NCBI GenBank assembly: GCA_903910385.1
Contig: CAIVZM010000065.1
Coordinates: 1-64,000, forward strand
Direction: 5' to 3'
Source of the DNA: an uncultured Armatimonadota bacterium
Lineage (GTDB): Bacteria > Armatimonadota > Armatimonadia > Armatimonadales > Armatimonadaceae
DNA: 64,000 nt
The translations under genes and the position numbers were made by a program. The notes under the pieces were generated by a model. The model was given only the letters and a program-made list of their open reading frames with translations, had not been told where the DNA came from and did not search any database. Positions 1-7,525 of the stretch are shown in pieces (the first letter of the stretch is position 1; each line of letters starts with the position of its first letter).

Positions 1-27
1 AGTCTGTATTTTATGCAGAGAACGCTC

Positions 28-83
28 ACAACTATATTATACAACTATATTATACAACTATATTGAACAACTATATTATACAA
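28..83. repeat. 13-bp tandem repeat, four copies
   Basis: Four head-to-tail copies of a 13-bp unit (acaactatattat) lie at 28-40, 41-53, 54-66 and 67-79. The third copy ends in ga instead of at, and a partial fifth copy follows to 83. The block is very AT-rich compared with its surroundings. One reading frame stays open from position 2 to 220 through the repeats, but that is short enough to be chance and I do not call it a gene. Confidence 0.85.
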
Positions 84-105
84 TTTTCCGTGTAACTCAC
101 CTGCA

Positions 106-185
106 ACGCGGCTTCGCCGGTAAAGTCCCGCCTCGCGGGACTCGGCTTATATCCCCATTGCTAAAGCAAGGGGTCTTATGCCGAG
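106..185 (+). other. Nested hairpins, possible IS200/IS605 right end or TnpB guide-RNA remnant
   Basis: A perfect 7-bp hairpin (agtcccg/cgggact, 124-142) is followed by a second, larger one. In it ctcggc (141-146) pairs with gccgag (180-185), enclosing cccc-a-ttgc / gcaa-gggg (153-161 with 166-173) closed by a taaa loop. A small GC hairpin also lies near 108-120. From memory, right ends of IS200/IS605 elements, which double as TnpB-associated guide RNA, often carry a hairpin of the type CCCC..CTAAAG..GGGG after another GC hairpin. No tnpA or tnpB coding is visible between 1 and 105, so this would be a remnant, a non-autonomous copy, or the end of an element lying left of the window. A plain structured intergenic repeat is the alternative. 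Confidence 0.35.
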
Positions 186-201
186 AATCGATAATCGAAA
201 T

Positions 202-252
202 CTGGCGAAACGCCCTGTAATCTACCTACTTTGAGATTACAGGGTTCGCCAG
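202..252 (-). terminator. Long hairpin overlapping the end of the phosphodiesterase gene
   Basis: An inverted repeat with an 11-bp perfect inner stem (213-223 with 234-244) and an 8-bp outer stem (202-209 with 245-252), separated by a 3-nt bulge. The stop codon at 226-228 lies in the loop. No clear U-run follows on the minus strand, so it may act as a 3'-end stabiliser rather than a classic intrinsic terminator. Confidence 0.55.
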
Positions 253-1047
253 CAGGAACTTTCGAAGACCAGGAAGGTCATCCGCATTCAACAGATCGAC
301 GCCCGCATCGCGTTGCACACGCCAGATTTTTTCGCCATCTGGAGCGCCCCAGAACCTGACTTTGTAACCTTGACGGTGCGCCTTATCAATAATCATTTTT
401 AGTTTCTGACGAGATTCCTCCGAAAAATCGCCGATGCCGTACCATCCGAAAGCTTCGCCCCAATCATCGCTGATCCAGGGAAATACGGAAGGCGGCGCTC
501 CGGAATCCAGGTCAGAAAGCCGACCATCGATTCCGCAGAACCGACGCTTTTCCGCCTTTATCGTATCGATATCCCTGCCGCCCGAGATGACGACAGTCAC
601 CGCCTTTTTACGGACGCCGTCTTCTCGAAACTCCGTCAGCAAGTCCGGGTACTTTTTCAAGACCTCGCGCAAAGCGGCATATGTCAATCGTGCATCCGAT
701 TTGACATCGATTAAAAGATAGAATATGTCGTTATCGGGGTAGACGCGCCCCTTGTTTTTACGGACGCGTTCCCGCAACGGATTCAGATACAGAGACTGCA
801 ACGTTCGCTCCGGTTTGACATCCTTCCGATCATGCGCCACCAGAAGTTGACCATCTACCAGATGAATATCCGCCTCAACGCTACAAAATCCCTGATCGAG
901 AGCATCAAACAACGGGCGAACATGCTCGTAATCATTGTGCGCATGCGCATTACGGAGAGCGGACGGTTCCTGCGCCCCTGCGGAAGAAATCAGGACACTG
1001 ACGGAAAAGAACCAGAAAGCCAGATGGACGCGCCTCAGAAATGTCAT
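226..1047 (-). CDS. Secreted PI-PLC/GDPD-like phosphodiesterase, AIM6 type
   Basis: Predicted secreted phosphodiesterase of the PI-PLC-like TIM-barrel superfamily, closest by motif to the Altered-inheritance-of-mitochondria-6-like group. After a signal peptide of about 25 residues (hydrophobic core, then SSAGA) comes the characteristic NAHAHNDYEH, then VEADIHL and LLVAHD, which supply the catalytic and metal-binding His, Glu and Asp of the family. I place the start at 1047 because GAGG sits 5-7 nt upstream of that ATG; an ATG at 1065 is in frame but has no such signal. The substrate is unknown. The gene is separated from the upstream metalloprotease gene by a strong hairpin at 1103-1156, so it is probably a single transcription unit. 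Confidence 0.85.
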   Translation of the reverse strand: MTFLRRVHLAFWFFSVSVLISSAGAQEPSALRNAHAHNDYEHVRPLFDALDQGFCSVEADIHLVDGQLLVAHDRKDVKPERTLQSLYLNPLRERVRKNKGRVYPDNDIFYLLIDVKSDARLTYAALREVLKKYPDLLTEFREDGVRKKAVTVVISGGRDIDTIKAEKRRFCGIDGRLSDLDSGAPPSVFPWISDDWGEAFGWYGIGDFSEESRQKLKMIIDKAHRQGYKVRFWGAPDGEKIWRVQRDAGVDLLNADDLPGLRKFLLANPVISK

Positions 1048-1102
1048 AAATACCTCAGGTGTCATTATTCAGAATGAAACAAAGAGAGTCAAGTCGAAAC
1101 CA

Positions 1103-1156
1103 AAAACAGCATACCCGGAACGGTCACTGTTTCAGCCGTTCCGGGTATGCTGTTTT
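1103..1156 (-). terminator. Long symmetrical hairpin between two minus-strand genes
   Basis: A 21-bp perfect stem (1103-1123 with 1136-1156) and 12-nt loop. The outer part is A-rich on one side and T-rich on the other (aaaacagc...gctgtttt), so a U-tract is present in either direction. It lies directly downstream of the metalloprotease stop codon. Confidence 0.8.
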
Positions 1157-1195
1157 CAAAACTATCAAAGGTTTCTTCAGAGGCTGCGGATAACG

Positions 1196-3868
1196 CTAAT
1201 TGGTAACCGTCACCGCACCCAGAGCGCGGTCTATGCGGTTGAGGCACTCTCGCAGGAAGGGTTGACCGTACTCCCCTTTCGCATTGGGCAGTGCGGTCGC
1301 AATTTGTCCACGCAGAGAGCGCAATTGATCTCCGGCGAGGGTAACGCCGTCCCGGGGCGTACCAGTTCGTTTTCCAAGCGCCGTTTCGATGAGCAAGTCG
1401 AGGTGCTCCCTTTGTAGTGATCGACGCAGACCGGAAATCTCCGCATTCGTTTTTAACTCCGACCAGATGTTACCGGTTACCGAGCGATACAGAGTCGCCA
1501 GCGTCAACGTTTCAGAAGGATTGATGACGCGAAATTCATTGTTGACGATGCGGTTCTGGGCATCCGAAGCGAAAACATTTTCCAGTGTCTGCGCCTGAAA
1601 ACCGGATATCGTATCGAAAACCGGATATCTATGCGCATCCGCTCCCGCCTCTCCGCCAAGATTGTTGGGATTGGGCGTCAACAGCGAGAAATAGCGCTTG
1701 GGATAGTTGAACGCCGTTGGTGCGAACACGTACTGGTTGATCAGGTTCAACGCCCGCTTTTGATCGGTCACGGAAACCGGAGTCAGCGGCGCTTTTTGAC
1801 CGGGATCGCCCTTGAAGTTCGAGGAGACATTCATACCGCCGATATATCGAGTCGCGTAGACGGTCGCCCCAACATAGTAGTTGAACAGACGGGCGTATCC
1901 CCGGGTGAACTCGTAAAAGCTATCGCCCGATTTGGGAGCGCGTTTATCGAGAGTCCGCATCAGGTTGTCCGAAACCTGCATACGTCGCGAAACGTAAGAC
2001 AACGGATCGGACGTGAAGTCAAACCGCGCGATATTGGGGTCCCAGCTATCCGCCATGCCATCGGTCTGAAATGCATGACCGAACCCATTGGTCTGTGATG
2101 CGATTTGACGCAAACGAGGCAATTCTTCTTCCGAAGTTTTCGCCCCGAAGTCGGTGTAACCATACGCGACAGCCCACTTATCGTACGGTCCGACCGTCTG
2201 GGAGAAGTGCGGCACATCCTTCGTTCCCAATGCATAGAGATTGAAGGGAATATAGTCCATGACCGACGAAGTTGCGCCGTTCTTCGCCACAAACACAGGA
2301 TCCGCCAGCTGGGCGGCGGTATACGATTTACTGGCGATAAAGTTGTGGCGTAGTCCCAGACAATGACCCAGTTCGTGAGAGACAACCTGCGTGATGCGCT
2401 GACGGACATACGCTTCCTTATCGAAGGGAACGCCTTCCGGCGCCATCAGTTCTGCCATAGTCATCCCGGCATTGGCGTCAGCAAGACCGGCGCTCGCGTA
2501 ATCGCAATTGCCATTTCTGTCATTTTCGGAAGTTGTTGCGGATTTTGCCGGGAAGAACCGGGAAGGATCGACAAAACCATCGAAATCCGATGCGCCTCCG
2601 GCAGCGAAAACGGCATCCATGTTGATTGCCGCATTCAGCAGTTCGCCGGTAAGCGGATTCGCCCGCATCAGGGCTATCGCGAACGGGTTGCCATTCGTCC
2701 ATCGAATGATGTTGTACCGAACATCCGCGATATCGAAATCGGCATTGTCGGGCATCTGCTCGACCACGATGGCGTTTTTGATGCCAATCTCTTCAAATGC
2801 CTTGTTGTACATCAGGAGACCCTGTTTGACGGCTTCACGGTACTTCACCGGGATGCCATTGTCCATGTACCACTTGATCGGTTTCACCGGGTCGGAAAGC
2901 GGGGCGTTCGGGTCTTTCTTCTTCAGGTTCCAGCGTTCAATCAGATTAACACCCTGATCGGTGTTCGAAGGATCGCTGATATCGCGATAGGAAGTCAGGA
3001 AATACCCGATGCGAATATCGCTAAAGCGCGGCACATAGTCGGTCTGGGGTAAAGCGGACAGATTGTAACTGATCGCAAAGGGGTAGGCGCGTTCTCCCGG
3101 CCCATTCCCTGCGCGATTGAGCTTGTACATCGATCGAATGACGATATTTTCGGGGAATGACTTCAAGCTGTCGATATAGGCGTACGGTCGATCGAATGCG
3201 TAGCCAGACGGACGTCCCGGACCGGGAGCGAATCTTCCGCTGATATCCGGGATATCGCTCTTGAACCAATCCGTCACATCGATCAGGTAAGAATTACGCT
3301 CTTTCTGACGAGCTTTGATATCGAAGGACTGCAGGATCGTGTCGGGGTAGCCGCGCTCCGCTGTCCGTTGCATCGCTTTGTCTTTCGGAGCGCGCGCCTC
3401 CAGATTCGGCTCGATGAAGACGATTCGACTATCATCCACCATGCTCATCCGAAAAGGAATATCGCCCAGAGGACTGCCCTGAAAAGCGTTGAGCGGCGTC
3501 TGCGATAGTCCGGTGCTGGCAGTACATTGGATCAGATAGAGCTTTCCGAGTTGCGCCTCGGTGACTTCCATCAAAATGCTGTCAGAAGCCGCCTTTTTCT
3601 TACGATAAAGCGTCCAAAGACCATCGATTTTTTCGTACTCCTTGACGAATTCATTGATATCTTTTTCTTTTTCCGGCGGTTTCGACGCCTCTGGCTTCGC
3701 CCCCGCAGCCGGGGGAGGCCCGACAGGCGCTTTCACATTCGCACTGTTCGTAGTTGGTGCGGGAGGCGCTTGACCAGCGACAGGAAGGACAAAGACTGGC
3801 AACACAATTGAGCCGACGATTAAGGATGGCGTCAGAGTGACAAAAGGCTTGAACGAAAAATATCTCAC
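1196..3868 (-). CDS. Secreted zinc-dependent metalloprotease, DUF5117/DUF4953 family
   Basis: Large exported metzincin-like protease of 890 residues. An N-terminal signal peptide of about 33 residues is followed by a Pro/Ala-rich linker and a beta-rich region matching what I know of DUF5118/DUF5117. The catalytic domain (DUF4953) has the full metzincin zinc motif HELGHCLGLRH at residues 498-508 and a Met-turn-like SSVMDY about 35 residues later. Family members are found in Bacteroidota, Planctomycetota and Armatimonadota and are probably secreted or periplasmic peptidases of unknown substrate. The start is a GTG at 3868 with no strong Shine-Dalgarno; I see no better ATG before the signal peptide. 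The length fits the family. It appears monocistronic, ending at a strong hairpin. Confidence 0.92.
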   Translation of the reverse strand: MRYFSFKPFVTLTPSLIVGSIVLPVFVLPVAGQAPPAPTTNSANVKAPVGPPPAAGAKPEASKPPEKEKDINEFVKEYEKIDGLWTLYRKKKAASDSILMEVTEAQLGKLYLIQCTASTGLSQTPLNAFQGSPLGDIPFRMSMVDDSRIVFIEPNLEARAPKDKAMQRTAERGYPDTILQSFDIKARQKERNSYLIDVTDWFKSDIPDISGRFAPGPGRPSGYAFDRPYAYIDSLKSFPENIVIRSMYKLNRAGNGPGERAYPFAISYNLSALPQTDYVPRFSDIRIGYFLTSYRDISDPSNTDQGVNLIERWNLKKKDPNAPLSDPVKPIKWYMDNGIPVKYREAVKQGLLMYNKAFEEIGIKNAIVVEQMPDNADFDIADVRYNIIRWTNGNPFAIALMRANPLTGELLNAAINMDAVFAAGGASDFDGFVDPSRFFPAKSATTSENDRNGNCDYASAGLADANAGMTMAELMAPEGVPFDKEAYVRQRITQVVSHELGHCLGLRHNFIASKSYTAAQLADPVFVAKNGATSSVMDYIPFNLYALGTKDVPHFSQTVGPYDKWAVAYGYTDFGAKTSEEELPRLRQIASQTNGFGHAFQTDGMADSWDPNIARFDFTSDPLSYVSRRMQVSDNLMRTLDKRAPKSGDSFYEFTRGYARLFNYYVGATVYATRYIGGMNVSSNFKGDPGQKAPLTPVSVTDQKRALNLINQYVFAPTAFNYPKRYFSLLTPNPNNLGGEAGADAHRYPVFDTISGFQAQTLENVFASDAQNRIVNNEFRVINPSETLTLATLYRSVTGNIWSELKTNAEISGLRRSLQREHLDLLIETALGKRTGTPRDGVTLAGDQLRSLRGQIATALPNAKGEYGQPFLRECLNRIDRALGAVTVTN

Positions 3869-3932
3869 AGTTTACTGGGGACCCTCTCAGATAAGCTTAC
3901 GATTATTAATGGCGGATTCAATGGTCATTCAC

Positions 3933-3946
3933 GAGGAATATTCCTC
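3933..3946. promoter_or_regulatory. 14-bp perfect palindrome
   Basis: The perfect palindrome gaggaatattcctc lies between the metalloprotease start (3868) and the stop of the upstream KOW-like gene (3967). It could be an operator for the metalloprotease or part of the 3' end of the upstream gene. No loop is available, so a hairpin terminator is unlikely. Confidence 0.3.
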
Positions 3947-3966
3947 CCTGGAGTGCGCCAGAGAAC

Positions 3967-5097
3967 TTACCCGATGATTTCGACGTTGGCGCGGGGCACA
4001 ACCGCGAGATTTCCATCAGGCAACGCCGCTTCCAGGACGCGAACGACAGCTCCCGAATCGATTTTTACGGGTAGTGACGGTAATTTTGTTACCGTCGCTA
4101 AAATACCGAAATACGGTTCACGGATAATGCGGATATGCGTTCCGATTGCCAGCGCATGATTGTCTTCAACTCCGTCGGCGGCACGTTTTTCGCTGATATC
4201 CGCAGATTCATCGGCGATAATGACCTCCGGGCGAATGACCCCGGCACGGATCTGTGTGGCTCCCGACAGGGAGGCAAGACGATGATTCCTCTCGGAGAAC
4301 AACCGGAAAGTGCGTGCCGCCATCGCGATATTCCCGAAGCCTTCGGTCAGGATCAGAGTCAGGGGAATATCTTCATGACCGGTAATGGCGACGCCGATAT
4401 CGTAACCCAGAAATTCCACGAGGTCCGTATCAATGATCCCGCCGACAATAATACCCACGACACCGCTTTCCGCCGCCTTTTTCAATGCCGCTCCGGTAAT
4501 ATTCGCTCCGCCGACGATGATCTTCCCAGCGGTTTCCGGGGTGATATCCGTCTCCGTCAACGTGTCCGTCGGGCGCTCCGCCACGCAGAGCAGGGGGGCG
4601 CGACGCTCGCCGCCGACGCCAAAAATTCCCTGCGCCATAGCGCCACGCGCGGTAACGACTGCGCCTTCGCCCGCTATTACCTCCGTGACGATACCGGGAA
4701 TGTAGGCGTTTATCTCAATGGGCGTGGGCGCTTCGCGAATCCCGATATTTCCTGTGATGGGCGAAACCATTTCCACCATTCCGGTTGTGGTGGCTTTTGC
4801 ATCCGATTTGATGAGTCCCCAGAGAGAACTGGAATGCGCTACCACCTGTCCCCGTGTTACCGAATCGCCGATTTTGACCGTAAGAGCGTTTTCCACCTCA
4901 CCCGGTTCCATGCCCAAAGCGGCGGCTGCCTTGACAGTATGCATTATTCCGGGAAGTTCGGCGCGAGCGATGATCGTTTCCGGTCCCACTCGCTGACCAA
5001 TTTCGACCAGCGTTTTCCCTTTGAGCGGAAGCCGTCGCGTTTTCGAAATAATCGTGTCTGGGCTGACGGTCAGCCCCGGTGTGTATCCGGTTGCCAT
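3967..5097 (-). CDS. Uncharacterised protein with barrel-sandwich and KOW/SH3-like segments
   Basis: I recognise no characterised family. Residues about 15-185 look like two barrel-sandwich (lipoyl/RnfC-like) units: repeated Gly/Val-rich strands, a VKIGDSVTRGQVVA stretch and later IPGIVTEVIAGEGAVV. The middle (about 185-260) has a Rossmann-like pattern, IIVGGANITGAALKKAAESG. The C-terminal 70 residues (IGTHIRIIREPYFGILATVTK ... VVPRANVEII) resemble a KOW/SH3 barrel. Similar proteins of about 370-380 residues occur as hypotheticals in several deep-branching phyla, from memory. There is no signal peptide, so it is probably cytoplasmic. I place the start at the ATG 5097; a TTG at 5112 is possible. 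It lies 38 nt downstream of the methyltransferase gene and may be co-transcribed with it. Confidence 0.8.
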   Translation of the reverse strand: MATGYTPGLTVSPDTIISKTRRLPLKGKTLVEIGQRVGPETIIARAELPGIMHTVKAAAALGMEPGEVENALTVKIGDSVTRGQVVAHSSSLWGLIKSDAKATTTGMVEMVSPITGNIGIREAPTPIEINAYIPGIVTEVIAGEGAVVTARGAMAQGIFGVGGERRAPLLCVAERPTDTLTETDITPETAGKIIVGGANITGAALKKAAESGVVGIIVGGIIDTDLVEFLGYDIGVAITGHEDIPLTLILTEGFGNIAMAARTFRLFSERNHRLASLSGATQIRAGVIRPEVIIADESADISEKRAADGVEDNHALAIGTHIRIIREPYFGILATVTKLPSLPVKIDSGAVVRVLEAALPDGNLAVVPRANVEIIG

Positions 5098-5135
5098 AAT
5101 TTGTCTACACAAAGCGATACGGCGCTATTAGTCGC

Positions 5136-5990
5136 CTAAGGCTTCCTTCCCCATAAGAGATGGTAATATAACAACTTTTCGGTAGACTCACCGATGCAAA
5201 AGTTGACGGCGAAAAGATGCTTAAGTTCATCCATAGTAAACCGGCGAAAATAGATACCGCCCTCGTGATGCCCTTCGCGTTCCGACATCCAGTTGATCGG
5301 GGCGCCCCAGCGATAGGCGGAAAGCGCAATCCTTCCACCTTCGGTGCGCGGTTTGAGAACCCGCCCCATTTCGGTCAGGGCGCGACTGCGTGCGTCCGGC
5401 GTTGGAATATGCTCATATACTCCAAAGGAGCCAACACGGTCAAAAGAATCGGATCGTAGCGGCAGTTGCGATAGGTCTGCCTGAATAAACAGCGTCTTCT
5501 CCGCCAGTTCGGGACTTAATTTTTGACGTGCAGCCAGAATCGAGGCGAACGAAAAATCAGCGCAGACGAGTCCACGAACTTTCTGAGAGAACGCCGCCGT
5601 CATTCGTCCCGTACCACACCCCCCCTCCAGCATGAGATGTTGCGGTTCAAGCCACAGATAGCGCAGCGAAAGGGGCAGTTCCACGGCAGTAAAGATGCGC
5701 AGACCAAGCATCCGATCATAGTCTTCCGCCTGGGCGTCACGAGCGTCCATTTCCCGCTTCTTTTCCGCCAGTTCACTGGCATCGCTTACGAGCGGAGCTG
5801 TCGCTTCTTGCAAAAAAGTCGGTAATAGGCAAGGTATCCCCTGCCGTATCGGGTAAGTTTTCCCTTCGATTGTCGTCAAAGTTCCGTAACGGGAAGCGCC
5901 ATCCCATCCTGAAAGCGGTAGTCCTGTCTCAGGACAGACCAATAGGGAAAGCAGTTCGCGGCGGATTTCCGAAGAAGCGAACGAGGACAT
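5136..5990 (-). CDS. Class I SAM-dependent methyltransferase with Trm112-like N-terminus
   Basis: Predicted methyltransferase. The first 60 residues form a Trm112-like module (LLVCPETGLPLSG ... YPIRQGIPCLLP), reduced in that only one Cys of the usual zinc pairs is obvious. Motif I of the Rossmann methyltransferase fold is LEGGCGTGRMT, followed by an acidic strand end (VCADFSF) and the Methyltransf_11-type DRVGSFGVYEHI. Proteins of this layout often modify small molecules, lipids or cell-surface sugars, but the substrate cannot be read from the sequence. The ATG at 5990 fits the domain edge; an upstream TTG at 6026 has no supporting signal. The gene is divergent from the lipoprotein gene at 6181. 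Confidence 0.88.
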   Translation of the reverse strand: MSSFASSEIRRELLSLLVCPETGLPLSGWDGASRYGTLTTIEGKTYPIRQGIPCLLPTFLQEATAPLVSDASELAEKKREMDARDAQAEDYDRMLGLRIFTAVELPLSLRYLWLEPQHLMLEGGCGTGRMTAAFSQKVRGLVCADFSFASILAARQKLSPELAEKTLFIQADLSQLPLRSDSFDRVGSFGVYEHIPTPDARSRALTEMGRVLKPRTEGGRIALSAYRWGAPINWMSEREGHHEGGIYFRRFTMDELKHLFAVNFCIGESTEKLLYYHLLWGRKP

Positions 5991-6101
5991 GGGGTCATTG
6001 TACAGGGAGCCGGGAAGATACGTCAATTTTTGATTGCCCGGTCGGGAACTAATTCGTTCTCCCCAAACGCTAAAAATAACGTTACAAACAGCCGGACAAT
6101 T

Positions 6102-6114
6102 TATGATGTATGAT
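6102..6114 (+). promoter_or_regulatory. Possible -10 region of the LEA-like lipoprotein gene
   Basis: Two overlapping TATGAT hexamers (6102-6107 and 6109-6114) lie in the 190-nt divergent spacer, about 70 nt before the lipoprotein start. A TTACAA at 6082-6087 is a poor -35 at either spacing (14 or 21 nt). This is a weak call. Confidence 0.3.
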
Positions 6115-6180
6115 AGTGTGGGTGCGCTGTAATAGTCCGGTAACCTTTACCACGCCCCACTACATTATTTCTGAGGATTG

Positions 6181-6603
6181 ATGAAAATGAAGAAATCAAA
6201 CATGTTTGGATTTGGCATCGCACTCAGCGTTGCCGTTGGCTTGATTCTGGGCGGATGCGGCGATAGCGCCGCAACCGACGCCGCTAAAGATTCCGCTAAC
6301 ACGGCGGCGACCAAGGCGACGGAAGCGGCAGGAGCCGCTAAAGCCGCCGCTGGCGCTGCAATGAATGCGGCTGGCGATAAGATGGGAGCCGCCGCTGGAG
6401 CGGCGACTGATGCAACCAAAGCCGCTGCTGGAGCGTCGACCGATGCAACCAAAGCCGCAGTAGGCGCCGCAACGGATACCACTAAAGCCGTCGTAGGAGC
6501 AGCAGCGGATAAAATGGGAGCAGCAGCGGACAAGATGGGCGCTGCCGCAGATAAGATGAAGGATGCGGTGAAAACTGCGCCTCCCGGACCCGGAGCCAAG
6601 TAA
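6181..6603 (+). CDS. Ala-rich lipoprotein with LEA-like 11-residue repeats
   Basis: Small exported lipoprotein of 140 residues. A short basic N-terminus and hydrophobic segment end in the lipobox LILGGC. The rest is almost entirely Ala, Lys, Asp, Thr and Gly in repeats: three 11-residue units of the type ATDATKAAAGA, then three 7-residue AADKMGA units. Eleven-residue amphipathic repeats with this composition are typical of group-3 LEA (late embryogenesis abundant) proteins linked to desiccation and stress protection; the functional transfer is inference. GAGG at 6173 supports the ATG at 6181; ATG 6187 is also possible. It ends at a strong terminator and sits just before a related lipoprotein gene. 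Confidence 0.85.
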   Translation: MKMKKSNMFGFGIALSVAVGLILGGCGDSAATDAAKDSANTAATKATEAAGAAKAAAGAAMNAAGDKMGAAAGAATDATKAAAGASTDATKAAVGAATDTTKAVVGAAADKMGAAADKMGAAADKMKDAVKTAPPGPGAK

Positions 6604-6649
6604 TCACCTCTAAGGCAACTCCGTGCCAGGAGATGTCAGGACTAACAGA

Positions 6650-6687
6650 GACCGACGGGGATTCTTCCCGTCGGTCTTCCTTGTTTT
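6650..6687 (+). terminator. Intrinsic terminator after the LEA-like lipoprotein gene
   Basis: A ten-bp GC-rich stem (accgacgggg/cccgtcggtc region, 6650-6660 with 6667-6676) with a short attctt loop, followed by a T-rich tail ending in ttgttttt. Confidence 0.9.
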
Positions 6688-6771
6688 TAGAAGCAGGAAC
6701 ATTCTCCTAGACTGTTCGCTACGTTTCCTGCAATGCGGCAAAGTCGCAAACGAACGGATAGGAGAAAAGAA

Positions 6772-7320
6772 ATGATGACACATCGAACAACAGGATATGT
6801 GGCTGGAATTACTATGGCGCTGAGTATTGCCGTCTTTATTGCGGGATGCTCCCCGGATGCACGGCAGGATCTGGGCGAAGCGGGCGCCAAAGTAGGTTCC
6901 GCAACCGAAAAGTCAGCACAGGCGACCGAAGACGCCGCCAAAAAGACGGGACAGGATATCAAAGTAGGGGCGGAGAACGCAGGCGAAGCGGTCAAGGGGG
7001 GCATTCAGAATGCGGCGGACGCTACCAAAGAAGGCGCACGCATGGCGGGTGAAGCGGTCGGCGGTATCGGTGACAAACTGGAGTTGACTCCAAAAATCAA
7101 AGCGGCGCTCATCGCCGATAAATCTATCGATGCCAGCACGCTGAACGTGGACACTATTGCGGAAAGTAAGATGGTTGTGATCAAGGGTATTGTCCCCTCC
7201 GCAGAAACGAAGTCCCGCGTCACTCGGGTAGCGCAAAAGGTGCTTGACGATACGAGCGAAGGCAAATCCGGCTACAAAATCAAGAACGATGTCACTGTCG
7301 GCGGCGGAACCAAAATGTAG
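6772..7320 (+). CDS. BON-domain lipoprotein with LEA-like linker
   Basis: Exported lipoprotein of 182 residues. The signal peptide ends in the lipobox FIAGC. Residues about 30-100 are an amphipathic repeat-rich stretch (GAKVGSATEKSAQATEDAAKK and similar) resembling LEA proteins and the preceding gene's product. From about 105 a BON domain follows (LTPKIKAALIADKSIDAS ... MVVIKGIVPSAETKSRV), a fold proposed to bind phospholipids and known from OsmY-type periplasmic stress proteins. GGAG about 8 nt upstream decides for the ATG at 6772 over an in-frame ATG at 6733. Its own terminator follows at 7370-7408. A role in envelope protection under osmotic or drying stress is likely but inferred. Confidence 0.88.
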   Translation: MMTHRTTGYVAGITMALSIAVFIAGCSPDARQDLGEAGAKVGSATEKSAQATEDAAKKTGQDIKVGAENAGEAVKGGIQNAADATKEGARMAGEAVGGIGDKLELTPKIKAALIADKSIDASTLNVDTIAESKMVVIKGIVPSAETKSRVTRVAQKVLDDTSEGKSGYKIKNDVTVGGGTKM

Positions 7321-7369
7321 CCTCACTCTCCTCTAAAGAGTAACAGCGAATGAAACATAAATGAAACAT

Positions 7370-7408
7370 AACCGGGTGCGGACTCAGTCCACATCCGGTT
7401 TTCCTTTT
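7370..7408 (+). terminator. Intrinsic terminator after the BON lipoprotein gene
   Basis: A 14-nt imperfect stem (7370-7383 with 7387-7400) with a tca loop, followed by ttttcctttt. It is preceded by a directly repeated atgaaacata (7350-7359 and 7361-7370). Confidence 0.8.
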
Positions 7409-7462
7409 GTCCGAGCGTTAATACAATAGCCTGTAACTATCAAAATAATAGAAACTATTGAT

Positions 7463-7492
7463 TTGCCATATATTTGACCTGATTGGTACAAT
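7463..7492 (+). promoter_or_regulatory. Predicted sigma-70 promoter of the aconitase gene
   Basis: TTGCCA (7463-7468) and TACAAT (7487-7492) are separated by 18 nt, placing a transcription start near 7500 and giving a short leader to the ATG at 7526. A TGGAGGAG ribosome-binding site begins at 7507. Confidence 0.55.
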
Positions 7493-7525
7493 GAATGCAT
7501 AATCAAATGGAGGAGCCGTCTCATT

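Noticed and set aside
1-225. A transposase or TnpB gene end
   Set aside because: One frame is open from 2 to 220 but spans tandem repeats and hairpins and shows no RuvC or zinc-ribbon motif.
2363-3052. A 229-codon plus-strand frame inside the metalloprotease gene
   Set aside because: Antisense shadow; the minus strand carries the HELGHCLGLRH protease with full-length family features.
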